From NCBI RefSeq assembly GCF_019695415.1, contig NZ_JAIFKJ010000338.1, positions 1 to 5,148 on the forward strand: a stretch of 5,148 nt of DNA. The letters are read 5' to 3'. Of this stretch, positions 1 to 5,148 are shown in pieces. The position numbers were made by a program, and so were the translations under genes. Each line of letters opens with the position of its first letter. Within the stretch, counting starts at the first letter, position 1. Under the pieces are notes generated by a model. That model was not told where the DNA came from. It ran no database searches and saw only the letters and a program-made list of their open reading frames with translations. Source of the DNA: Thiohalocapsa sp. Its GTDB lineage: Bacteria; Pseudomonadota; Gammaproteobacteria; Chromatiales; Chromatiaceae.

Positions 1-5
1 AAATG

Positions 6-54
6 GCGGGGCGTCCTGCCCCGCACGGGAAGCGCCAATAAATCGGCGCTTCCC
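6..54 (-). terminator. tandem hairpins after glgB, probable terminator
   Basis: Read on the minus strand, 15 nt after the glgB stop there is a perfect 10-bp stem (arms 45-54 and 27-36) with an 8-nt loop, GATTTATT. Two nucleotides later comes a perfect 7-bp stem (arms 18-24 and 6-12) with the 5-nt loop AGGAC, then CCATTT to the window edge. The stems are seen directly. A terminator role is inferred from position, because the T-run after the second stem is short and cut off by the window. The same DNA also looks like a dispersed palindromic repeat, since a diverged copy lies at 2835-2877, so it may be a repeat doing terminator duty. Confidence 0.6.
13..54. repeat. palindromic dispersed repeat, copy A
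   Basis: This segment shares an exact 13-bp core (CCTGCCCCGCACG, 15-27) with 2838-2850. Similarity continues more loosely on the right through a palindrome that ends in TTCCC in both copies. Copy A keeps a perfect 10-bp stem while copy B is degenerate. Its minus strand also shares the 10-mer GATTTATTGG with the plus strand at 2737-2746, inside another hairpin. This pattern suggests a REP-like intergenic element. No family name can be assigned from the sequence. Confidence 0.45.
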
Positions 55-69
55 TCAGTCCGCTGTCTC

Positions 70-2271
70 TCAGCTGTCCGGCAAGGCGGTTGGCTTCAGC
101 ACGATCCCGGCGAGCGGCGGCAGGGTCAGCGTCAAGGAATCGGGTCGGTTCATCCAATTGACGGGCTCGGTCGCGAGCGGCTCAGTGCCGTTGCCCATCC
201 CGCTGCCGCCAAATTCAGTCGCGTCCGAGTTGAAGATCTCCTTGTAGGTGCCGGCCGCGGGCACACCGATCCGGTAGCCCTCGCGCGGTACTGGCGTGAA
301 ATTGAGCGCGACCACCAGATGATCTTCGGCGTCCTCATCTGCGGCGGTGCCGGGTGCGCGTCGCTGGTAGACGAGGACCGAATTGTGCGCGTCGTGACAG
401 TCGATCCACTCGAAGCCGTGCGGCTCGAAGTCCTCTGCATGCAGTGGCTTCTCGGATCGGTACAGCCCGTTCAGTGTTCGGACCAGCATCTGGATCCCCT
501 TGTGGAAGGGGTAGTCCAGGACATACCAATCCAGCACCGCGGTGCTGTCCCACTCCTCCCCCTGGCCGAATTCGCTGCCCATGAACAGCAGCTTCTTGCC
601 GGGATGGGTATACATGTAGCTGTAGAGTAGCCGCAGGTTGGCGAAACGCTGCCATTCGTCGCCGGGCATGCGGTAGAGCAGCGAGCGCTTGCCGTGGGTG
701 ACCTCGTCGTGGGAGAACGGCAGCAGGAAGTTCTCCGTGAACGCATAGATCATGCTGAAGGTCAGCTCGTCCTGATGGTACTGGCGGTGGATCGGATCGT
801 TCTTGAAGTACTCCAGCGTGTCGTTCATCCAGCCCATGTTCCATTTCAGGTCGAAGCCCAGTCCGCCGACATAGGTGGGCCGCGTCACCTGGGACCAGGA
901 CGTGGACTCCTCCGCCATCACCAGTGCCCCCGGCACCTGATCGTGGACGATCTCGTTCAGCTCGCGCAGGAAGGCGATGGCCTCCAGGTTCTCGCGCCCG
1001 CCGTAGCGGTTGGGCACCCAGTCGGTGCGCGAATAGTCCAGGTACAGCATCGAGGCCACCGCGTCTACGCGCAGACCGTCGATGTGGAACTCCTCCAGCC
1101 AGTACAGGGCGCTTGAGATGAGGAAGTTCTTCACCTCATTGCGGCCGAAGTTGAAGATCAGCGTGGACCAGTCCAGGTGCTCGCCGAGGCGGGGATCCTC
1201 GTGCTCGAACAGGGCCGTGCCGTCGAAGCGGGCGAGCCCATGGGCATCCTTCGGGAAGTGGGCCGGCACCCAGTCCAGGATCACGCCGATGCCGTTGGCA
1301 TGACAGTGGTCCACCAGCCAGCGGAAGTCTTCGGGGCTGCCGAAGCGGCTGGTGGGGGCATAGTAACCTGTGGTCTGGTAACCCCAGGACAGGTCGAACG
1401 GATGCTCGGTGATGGGCATCAGCTCGATGTGGGTGAAGCCGAGATCGCGCACGTGCTCCACCAGACGCTCGCCGAGCTCCCGGTAGTTGAGCATCTCGCC
1501 CTCAGGTCCGCGCTGCCAGGAGCCCGGATGCACCTCGTAGATGGACATCGGGCTGTGCAGCCAGTCGTGGTCGCTGCGGGCCTTCAACCAGACGTCGTCG
1601 CGCCACTGGAAGCTGCTCGGCGGCTCGACGATGGAGGCGGTGCTCGGACGCACCTCAAAGCGGCGGCCGTATGGATCGGCTTTGAGCAGCAGGGCGCCGT
1701 CGCGGGCGCGTACCTCGAACTTGTAGAGCACGCCGGCCGGCAGGTCCGGGATGAAGAGCTCCCAGACGCCGTTGCCGTGGATGCGCATGGGATGCCGGCG
1801 TCCATCCCAGCGATTGAAGTCGCCGACCACGCTGACCCGGGCCGCATTCGGCGCCCACACCGAGAACAGGATGCCGGCGATGCCGTCAGTCTCGTGGACG
1901 CGGGCGCCGAGCAGCCGATAGGCGTGCCAGTGGCGGCCCTCGCCGAACAGGTGCATGTCGAAATCCGGCAGCTGCGGCGCGAAGCAGTAGGGGTCGTGGG
2001 CGATGTGCTCACGGTGCTCGTCGTCGCGCCAGATCAGCCGGTAGTGCTCGGGCACGGCGGTCGCCGGACCGCGCCATTCGAAGATATCAGTGCCCTCGAG
2101 TCGGTGCATGGCGTGATTGCCGTCGGCGATGGTCACCGTCTCGGCCCCTGGCAGCATTACCCTGACACAGACGCCGTCACCGTCCGGATGCCGCCCGAGG
2201 ACCGCGAACGGATCGCTATGGCTTGCCTCCGCAATCCGCTGCAGGCTGTTGTCGAGCGGGCTCTGGCTCAT
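70..2271 (-). CDS. glgB: 1,4-alpha-glucan branching enzyme GlgB
   Basis: This cytosolic enzyme cuts alpha-1,4-glucan chains and rejoins them through alpha-1,6 bonds, making the branches of glycogen (EC 2.4.1.18, family GH13). The protein has 733 residues, close to the 728 of E. coli GlgB. An N-terminal N1 domain (about 20-115, with DPFAVLGRH at 20-28) is followed by a CBM48 carbohydrate-binding domain (about 130-210), the catalytic barrel (about 240-610) and a C-terminal beta domain. Visible GH13 motifs are DWVPAHF (333-339), GLRVDAVASML with nucleophile Asp403, VMAEES with acid/base Glu454, and HDE with Asp522. The branching-enzyme signature SWGYQTTGYYAPTSRFG (295-311) is also present. The ATG start is preceded by GAGAGG at 8 nt and leaves the N1 domain complete. 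No other glycogen gene is in view, so an operon with glgC, glgA or glgX cannot be judged. Nothing is truncated. Confidence 0.98.
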   Translation of the reverse strand: MSQSPLDNSLQRIAEASHSDPFAVLGRHPDGDGVCVRVMLPGAETVTIADGNHAMHRLEGTDIFEWRGPATAVPEHYRLIWRDDEHREHIAHDPYCFAPQLPDFDMHLFGEGRHWHAYRLLGARVHETDGIAGILFSVWAPNAARVSVVGDFNRWDGRRHPMRIHGNGVWELFIPDLPAGVLYKFEVRARDGALLLKADPYGRRFEVRPSTASIVEPPSSFQWRDDVWLKARSDHDWLHSPMSIYEVHPGSWQRGPEGEMLNYRELGERLVEHVRDLGFTHIELMPITEHPFDLSWGYQTTGYYAPTSRFGSPEDFRWLVDHCHANGIGVILDWVPAHFPKDAHGLARFDGTALFEHEDPRLGEHLDWSTLIFNFGRNEVKNFLISSALYWLEEFHIDGLRVDAVASMLYLDYSRTDWVPNRYGGRENLEAIAFLRELNEIVHDQVPGALVMAEESTSWSQVTRPTYVGGLGFDLKWNMGWMNDTLEYFKNDPIHRQYHQDELTFSMIYAFTENFLLPFSHDEVTHGKRSLLYRMPGDEWQRFANLRLLYSYMYTHPGKKLLFMGSEFGQGEEWDSTAVLDWYVLDYPFHKGIQMLVRTLNGLYRSEKPLHAEDFEPHGFEWIDCHDAHNSVLVYQRRAPGTAADEDAEDHLVVALNFTPVPREGYRIGVPAAGTYKEIFNSDATEFGGSGMGNGTEPLATEPVNWMNRPDSLTLTLPPLAGIVLKPTALPDS

Positions 2272-2285
2272 CCTCGGTACCTCTC
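2269..2285 (-). promoter_or_regulatory. glgB ribosome binding site and start, CsrA-like motif
   Basis: On the minus strand the leader reads GAGAGGTACCGAGGATG, ending in the start codon. GAGAGG (2280-2285) sits 8 nt from the ATG and is the likely Shine-Dalgarno sequence. The block GTACCGAGGATG resembles the E. coli CsrA SELEX consensus RUACARGGAUGU with one inserted base, and its GGATG core overlaps the start codon. CsrA is known to repress glycogen synthesis genes in E. coli. That it acts here is only inferred, and no csrA gene is in the window. Confidence 0.55.
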
Positions 2286-2462
2286 GGGATGTTGGGTGGA
2301 TTGGGCCGTGTTGATGGCGACTGCAGTCACGCTGGTAGACAGATCTTCCGTTGCTCGGGCTTACGATCTACGCTGGCACCGGTTCTTGCGCGACTGCCGG
2401 GCGCCCCCAGCGGGCATCCCGAGGGCATACGTCTTGCCAGGTCGGCTCGGGTTCTGAGCGGC

Positions 2463-2492
2463 CTCGCCCCCGGGTCACTCGTCCCCGGGTCA
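2463..2492. repeat. 15-bp tandem direct repeat, two copies
   Basis: On the minus strand the unit TGACCCGGGGACGAG is followed directly by TGACCCGGGGGCGAG, which differs at one base. It lies about 190 bp upstream of the glgB start. Two tandem half-sites could bind a regulator, or this may be a piece of an older repeat. The sequence does not decide between them. Confidence 0.6.
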
Positions 2493-2518
2493 GATTCCGC
2501 AGGACACATTCTAGCGGC

Positions 2519-2532
2519 GACAGCGTCCTGTC
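2519..2532 (-). other. small hairpin with CAGGACG
   Basis: A 5-bp stem, GACAG and CTGTC, encloses a 4-nt loop. On the minus strand it reads GACAGGACGCTGTC and so contains CAGGACG. Such a short stem is weak alone. It is listed because the same heptamer pattern sits in hairpins at 6-24 and 2743-2759 on the same strand. Confidence 0.35.
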
Positions 2533-2734
2533 CTCAGGGTGAAGGGGTCTCCTCGTCGGATCTCCTTCTGGGCGAGGATCTGGCACGTCCAACTGCCACA
2601 TCGAAAGCGAGCGAAGGGCCACCGTAGACCCTGAAGCAGACCTTCGATCCAAAGAAGGCGTTCTGATCTATCCGACGCCCACCGACGCCCGCGTAACATC
2701 TCCAGTCCGCTTCCAACTCCGCGCGGCCTTCATG

Positions 2735-2766
2735 CTGATTTATTGGGCATCCTGCCCAAAAATCAG
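2735..2766. repeat. long near-perfect inverted repeat
   Basis: Arms 2735-2749 and 2753-2766 form a 14-bp stem broken only by one bulged A at 2742, around a 3-nt loop, TCC. On the minus strand the tip reads TTGGGCAGGATGCCCAA, exposing GGA in the loop. The arms share GATTTATTGG with the opposite strand of the hairpin after glgB (35-44), which suggests a related repeat element. It could act as an RNA hairpin in either direction. Neither side has a clean T-run directly after the stem, so I do not call it a terminator. Confidence 0.75.
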
Positions 2767-2768
2767 AC

Positions 2769-2815
2769 GGAGCCGGGCCTGTTCAGACATTGGGCGGTTT
2801 CCCGGCTCCTTCATT
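2769..2815 (+). terminator. hairpin followed by T-rich tail, possible terminator
   Basis: GGAGCCGGG (2769-2777) and CCCGGCTCC (2801-2809) are perfectly complementary across a 23-nt loop, and TTCATTTT follows on the plus strand. The stem is strong, but the loop is long and the T-run interrupted. No plus-strand gene precedes it. On the minus strand a TTTTT run (2758-2762) follows after 6 nt, so minus-strand use is equally possible. It stands directly beside the 2735-2766 hairpin, 2 nt apart. Confidence 0.35.
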
Positions 2816-2834
2816 TTCGGCGACGTTCGACGGC

Positions 2835-2877
2835 GACCCTGCCCCGCACGAAGAACGCCGATAGCGCCGGCTTTCCC
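2835..2877. repeat. palindromic dispersed repeat, copy B (degenerate)
   Basis: This is the second copy of the element found after glgB, in the same orientation. CCTGCCCCGCACG at 2838-2850 is identical to 15-27. The following palindrome is recognisable (AACGCC on the left, GGCTTTCCC on the right) but no longer pairs fully. It ends a few bases before the sigma-S-like -10 element at 2885, so any -35 region of that promoter lies within this repeat. Confidence 0.45.
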
Positions 2878-2884
2878 CGACGGA

Positions 2885-2895
2885 CTATACTTTAA
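2885..2895 (+). promoter_or_regulatory. sigma-S-like -10 promoter element
   Basis: The string CTATACTTTAA matches the extended -10 pattern preferred by RpoS-RNA polymerase (CTATACTTAA) apart from one extra T. It includes the C just upstream of the TATACT hexamer (2886-2891). No good -35 hexamer is seen 16-18 bp upstream, which RpoS promoters tolerate. Transcription would start near 2898. The match is direct; stationary-phase or stress control is inferred. Confidence 0.5.
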
Positions 2896-2897
2896 GT

Positions 2898-3197
2898 GAG
2901 CCTCGTACAGAGGAGAGCGGTGCCGCTCCCGCGTAGCAGCGGAGCGCCCGCGCAGTATCTTCCTCGCGAGAGGAACGATGGTACAGGCGGACCGCCCCAG
3001 GCCCTCAGACCCACTCGCAACGCGGGGCTCGCAGAGAGCCATGGCGGCGCCAGCACATGGCGCATGCGCGGAGGACGGGCGAGGGGCCGGTAGAGGCCAA
3101 GAGCGCACCCGATGCACCCTCACCCCGCGGCTCGCAGCGCGAGTGCCTTCCGCACGCCATGACTCCTGAAGGGCCGCTCACGCAGCGGCCCTTTTTC
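2898..3197 (+). ncRNA. candidate structured small RNA, about 300 nt
   Basis: A promoter-like element (2885-2895) and a strong intrinsic terminator (3171-3196) bound a segment with no credible protein, which is the layout of an sRNA gene. Visible local hairpins include CCTC/GAGG (2901-2913), GAGCG/CGCTC (2915-2928), a 6-bp stem closed by a GCGA tetraloop (2960-2975), GGCTC/GAGCC (3026-3040) and CTCGC/GCGAG (3131-3143). CGCGGGG (3021-3027) can also pair over a long range with CCCCGCG (3123-3129). GGCTCGCAG occurs twice (3026-3034, 3129-3137). I compared it from memory with tmRNA, RNase P RNA, 6S and SRP RNA and saw none of their conserved motifs. A 63-codon frame at 2978-3169 is an alternative or additional product. 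The transcript runs opposite to the neighbouring genes and converges on the XRE regulator. Confidence 0.45.
3171..3196 (+). terminator. intrinsic terminator
   Basis: GGGCCGCT (3171-3178) and AGCGGCCC (3184-3191) form a perfect 8-bp G+C-rich stem with a 5-nt loop, followed at once by TTTTT (3192-3196). It is clearly directed to the plus strand, because on the minus strand the stem is followed by TTCAGG. It therefore implies a plus-strand transcript coming from the left, although no clear protein gene lies there. Confidence 0.88.
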
Positions 3198-3333
3198 GTT
3201 AGAGCTGCGCGCTGAACCAGCGCAAGCCATCACCGTGTGCCCGCGCTGCGCCCACGGCGTCCCGCATCTCGCCGGTCAGTTGCCGCCAAGCGCTTAGAGA
3301 TGCCGCGTGCCGGAGGACGGGTGGCGGCCGCGG

Positions 3334-3597
3334 TTACTGCTCCGAGCCAGCCGTAGCATCTTCCTCGTCGAGACCCAGCAGCTGGGCGGCTGTCACGTTC
3401 CCGAGCGCTGCCGCGAGCACTTCGGCACCCTCGCTGTTGAGCCGCCGCAGCCCCTGCTCGTAGTTACTGATCCGTGACTTGCTGTAGAGCCCGTCGGTGA
3501 GCGCGGCGAGTGCGCTCAGGCTGAGCCCGCGCGCATGGCGGGCCGCACGCAAGCGCTCGCCGATGGCCTTCGTGAGGGCACGATCCGCGTCGTTCAT
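3334..3597 (-). CDS. small XRE/Cro-C1 family HTH regulator
   Basis: This is an 87-residue DNA-binding protein consisting of one Cro/C1-type helix-turn-helix domain and a short acidic tail (EEDATAGSEQ). Residues about 7-21 (LTKAIGERLRAARHA) form the first helix, SLSALAALT (26-34) the second, and SKSRISNYEQGLRRL (39-53) spans the recognition helix with the family's IS-x-YE-x-G pattern. There is no sensor, peptidase or oligomerisation domain, so it resembles prophage-type or accessory repressors and antitoxin-like regulators, but no toxin partner is adjacent. The ATG is supported by GAGGA 6 nt upstream (3604-3608). It is separated by 140 bp from the antiporter gene, so it probably has its own promoter. 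Targets are unknown; autorepression is a guess. The frame stays open for 44 codons past the TAA stop. Confidence 0.9.
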   Translation of the reverse strand: MNDADRALTKAIGERLRAARHARGLSLSALAALTDGLYSKSRISNYEQGLRRLNSEGAEVLAAALGNVTAAQLLGLDEEDATAGSEQ

Positions 3598-3621
3598 AGT
3601 TGATCCTCGATTCTTATCCGA

Positions 3622-3641
3622 AGCATGAGCCTGTGTATGCT
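3622..3641. promoter_or_regulatory. possible operator upstream of the XRE gene
   Basis: AGCAT (3622-3626) and ATGCT (3637-3641) form an inverted repeat around a 10-bp spacer, 25-44 bp upstream of the regulator's start codon. XRE repressors commonly bind such dyads in their own promoters. The half-sites are short, so this could be chance. Confidence 0.25.
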
Positions 3642-3737
3642 AATGCCGCACACGCCTGCCCTGCACACAGTATTTCAGTGTCGGTCCGCCAAAGCCTGGC
3701 ATGGAGGCGCCGCGCGACACTCGCCAATGCAACGCGC

Positions 3738-5148
3738 TCAAGCCAGCACCACAAGCGCCTGCAGCAGCAGCATCAACATCAGCAGACTGCCCGCGACCTG
3801 CCACTGCCGGAGCCAGCCCTCGAAGCCTGTAAGCGCTTGGCCGAGTGCAGCGACCCGCCGCTGCCAGGCTGACTCGCCGGCGAGCTGGAACAGCACCACC
3901 GCCAGGGCCGCGGCGAGTACCGGACCGGTGCTGGCCCAGAATCCCCCCGGCGTCAGCGCACTGCGCATGCCCTCGGCCACCGCCGCTGCGGCGCTCACGC
4001 CGACCCGCCCCACGTCCAGCAACGCGAACACCGTCGGCGGCAAGAGCCCGAGCAACAAGGCACACAACGCGAGCAGGCCCGGCACCAACAACCCGGCGAA
4101 GCCGAGCCTGCTCCTGCCAATCGTGGTTGCCGACACCGCAGCAGAAGACGGGCGCAGTGCCACAGCCAGAATCCGCGCCAGGTAGGCCGCCGTCAACAGC
4201 CCACCAAGGTCAAGCACAAGGCGCCACCACCAGGCATCGGCGCCCGCCGCTTGCGCGTACAGCGTCTTCACCAGATAGCCCCCGCTGGGGGGCAGGCCCG
4301 CAAGTGCCAGGCCGGCCAAGAGCAGCACCAACAGGGTTGCGGGCAGCACCCGCCCGAAGCCGCCGAGCTCCGCCAACCGATCGTGCCCGAAGGCCAACAG
4401 CACCCGCCCGGCGAGCAGGAACAGCGCAGCCTTGGCCAGTGCGTGCGAGACCACCTGCACCAGTGCGGCCACCGCCGCGGCACCGCCGCCGGCGCCGCTC
4501 GCCAACGGGAACAGCAGGAAAAGATACCCGAGCTGAGCCAGAGTCGAGTACGCCACCAGCAGCTTGAGGCGCGCCTGCATCAATGCCATCAGGTTGCCGA
4601 GCAGAATCGCGAAGGCGCCCAGCCCCCCCAGCAGCAGCCCGACATTCAGAGTCGGTAGGTTCGGCACCAGGTCCAGCCACAGCCGGAACAGCAGAAAGAA
4701 CGACCCCTTCACCACCAGGGCCGAGAGCACCGCGCTCGCCGGTGCCGGCGCACCCCCATGCGCCGGCGGCAGCCACAGGTGCAGCGGCATCAGCGCGGTC
4801 TTGGCGAGCAGGCCGGTGCTCATCAGGGCCACCGCCACCAGCGAGGCCAGGCGGACAGACTCATCGGCAGCCGCCGGCTCAACGCCCTCCACCGTCGTAA
4901 GCTCGCCGAGCCGGTCCGCTATCTGCCCGATATCCAGGGTGCCGTGCCGGCCCAGCATCAGCCCTGCCCCCAGCAGATACAGCGCCGAGCCCAGCAGCGC
5001 AACCAGCAGGTAGCGGAAGGCCGCCGTTAGCTGCTCGGCCCCACCCTTTAGGCAACCGACATGCCCGGCCGACACGGTGAGCCCCTCGATGGCCACCTCA
5101 AGGTTGACCAAGTCGCTGCCCAGGAACAGGCCGTTACGACCGGCCCAA
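3738..5148 (-). CDS. proton-conducting antiporter-like subunit (NuoN/NuoM/MrpD type), 5' end missing
   Basis: This integral membrane protein belongs to the PF00361 superfamily of complex I, Mrp antiporters and membrane hydrogenases, which move protons or sodium across the inner membrane. The frame is open to the window edge, giving 469 residues; by comparison with E. coli NuoN about 120 N-terminal residues are missing. Counting from the first visible codon, the hallmarks are LLAKTALMPLHLWLPPAH with Lys116, Lys147 31 residues later (the NuoM spacing), YSTLAQLGY (200-208), HALAK (235-239) and AGLPPSGGYLVK with Lys294. At least ten hydrophobic stretches are seen. LFLGSDL (7-13) aligns with LFLGIEL of NuoN, placing Asp12 where the family's key Glu normally sits. 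The stop is followed by 140 bp before the XRE gene, so it is probably the last gene of its cluster. The sequence does not separate a Mrp-like from a complex I or hydrogenase role. Confidence 0.93.
   Translation of the reverse strand, partial: WAGRNGLFLGSDLVNLEVAIEGLTVSAGHVGCLKGGAEQLTAAFRYLLVALLGSALYLLGAGLMLGRHGTLDIGQIADRLGELTTVEGVEPAAADESVRLASLVAVALMSTGLLAKTALMPLHLWLPPAHGGAPAPASAVLSALVVKGSFFLLFRLWLDLVPNLPTLNVGLLLGGLGAFAILLGNLMALMQARLKLLVAYSTLAQLGYLFLLFPLASGAGGGAAAVAALVQVVSHALAKAALFLLAGRVLLAFGHDRLAELGGFGRVLPATLLVLLLAGLALAGLPPSGGYLVKTLYAQAAGADAWWWRLVLDLGGLLTAAYLARILAVALRPSSAAVSATTIGRSRLGFAGLLVPGLLALCALLLGLLPPTVFALLDVGRVGVSAAAAVAEGMRSALTPGGFWASTGPVLAAALAVVLFQLAGESAWQRRVAALGQALTGFEGWLRQWQVAGSLLMLMLLLQALVVLA

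Larger units (their letters stand above)
2286..2734. other. gene-free stretch upstream of glgB
   Basis: I recognise no protein or RNA gene in this stretch. The open frames in it (for example minus-strand frames of 60-94 codons between 2327 and 2716) overlap one another, are rich in Arg, Ser and Pro, and show no domain. The part at about 2600-2700 looks less G+C-rich by eye than the flanking genes. It holds the 15-bp tandem repeat at 2463-2492 and a small hairpin at 2519-2532. I could not find a convincing -35/-10 pair for glgB on the minus strand, although its promoter should lie here. Decayed mobile DNA is possible but not shown. Confidence 0.5.

Noticed and set aside
1790..1808. Inverted repeat GGGATG/CATCCC inside glgB
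   Set aside because: It is short, within well-conserved coding sequence, and expected by chance.
1177..2457. A 426-codon plus-strand open frame opposite glgB
   Set aside because: It lies almost wholly antisense to the well-supported glgB frame, shows no domain, and is a usual by-product of codon bias in G+C-rich genes.
2740..2814. A 24-codon minus-strand frame ending in the 2735-2766 hairpin, also part of a 127-codon frame to 3123
   Set aside because: No ribosome binding site precedes the ATG, the coding sequence is mostly made of the two hairpins, and the longer frame crosses the terminator-bounded RNA candidate without any domain.
2898..3170. CsrB/RsmZ-type CsrA-sponge identity for the RNA candidate
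   Set aside because: It has about six GGA triplets, near what its base composition predicts, without the repeated CAGGA-type or ANGGA hairpin-loop pattern of those RNAs.
2898..3197. tmRNA, RNase P RNA, 6S or SRP RNA
   Set aside because: None of the conserved sequences of these RNAs could be seen (no 3' TTCGA-type tRNA-like end, no GAGGAAAGTC core, no GGAAG/SRP domain IV motif).
3640..4776. Several long open frames on both strands overlapping the antiporter gene
   Set aside because: They have Arg/Ala/Pro-rich low-complexity translations, while the overlapping minus-strand frame has clear membrane segments and conserved family motifs.
5109..5111. TTG as the start codon of the antiporter subunit
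   Set aside because: The frame is open to the window edge and the residues before the TTG (LFLGSD) match the family, so the gene starts beyond the window.
1..5148. CRISPR arrays, tRNA or rRNA genes, integrase or transposase genes
   Set aside because: I saw no regularly spaced repeats, no tRNA-like T-arm with acceptor stem, no rRNA motif and no recombinase motif on either strand.

Overview
The window is high-G+C bacterial DNA. The style of its proteins suggests a member of the Pseudomonadota, probably a gammaproteobacterium; this is inference from the sequence alone. It holds three protein-coding genes, all on the minus strand. In transcription order they are: the 3' part of a proton-conducting antiporter-like membrane subunit that runs off the right edge, a small stand-alone XRE/Cro-type regulator, and a complete glycogen branching enzyme gene, glgB.

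Region by region: 1-69 carries two adjacent hairpins just past the glgB stop, the likely terminator. Positions 70-2271 are glgB, with all catalytic motifs intact. Positions 2272-3333 are about 1.06 kb without a recognisable protein gene. This gap is structured. It has a short tandem repeat (2463-2492), a small hairpin (2519-2532), a long near-perfect hairpin (2735-2766), a second hairpin (2769-2809) and a diverged copy of the element found after glgB (2835-2877). It also holds a candidate plus-strand RNA gene: a sigma-S-like -10 element at 2885-2895 and a textbook intrinsic terminator at 3171-3196, with no convincing reading frame between them. Positions 3334-3597 are the XRE regulator, 3598-3737 a short intergenic stretch with a possible operator, and 3738-5148 the truncated antiporter subunit.

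The three proteins do not form an obvious pathway. glgB acts in glycogen synthesis, the membrane subunit belongs to a complex I, Mrp or hydrogenase-type ion-translocating complex whose other parts would lie to the right, and the regulator has no visible target except possibly itself. The main candidates for something new are the roughly 300-nt RNA gene at 2898-3197 and a set of CAGGA(C/T)G hairpins on the glgB sense strand. The latter, with an AGGATG at the glgB start, resemble CsrA/RsmA binding sites. Both are hypotheses.
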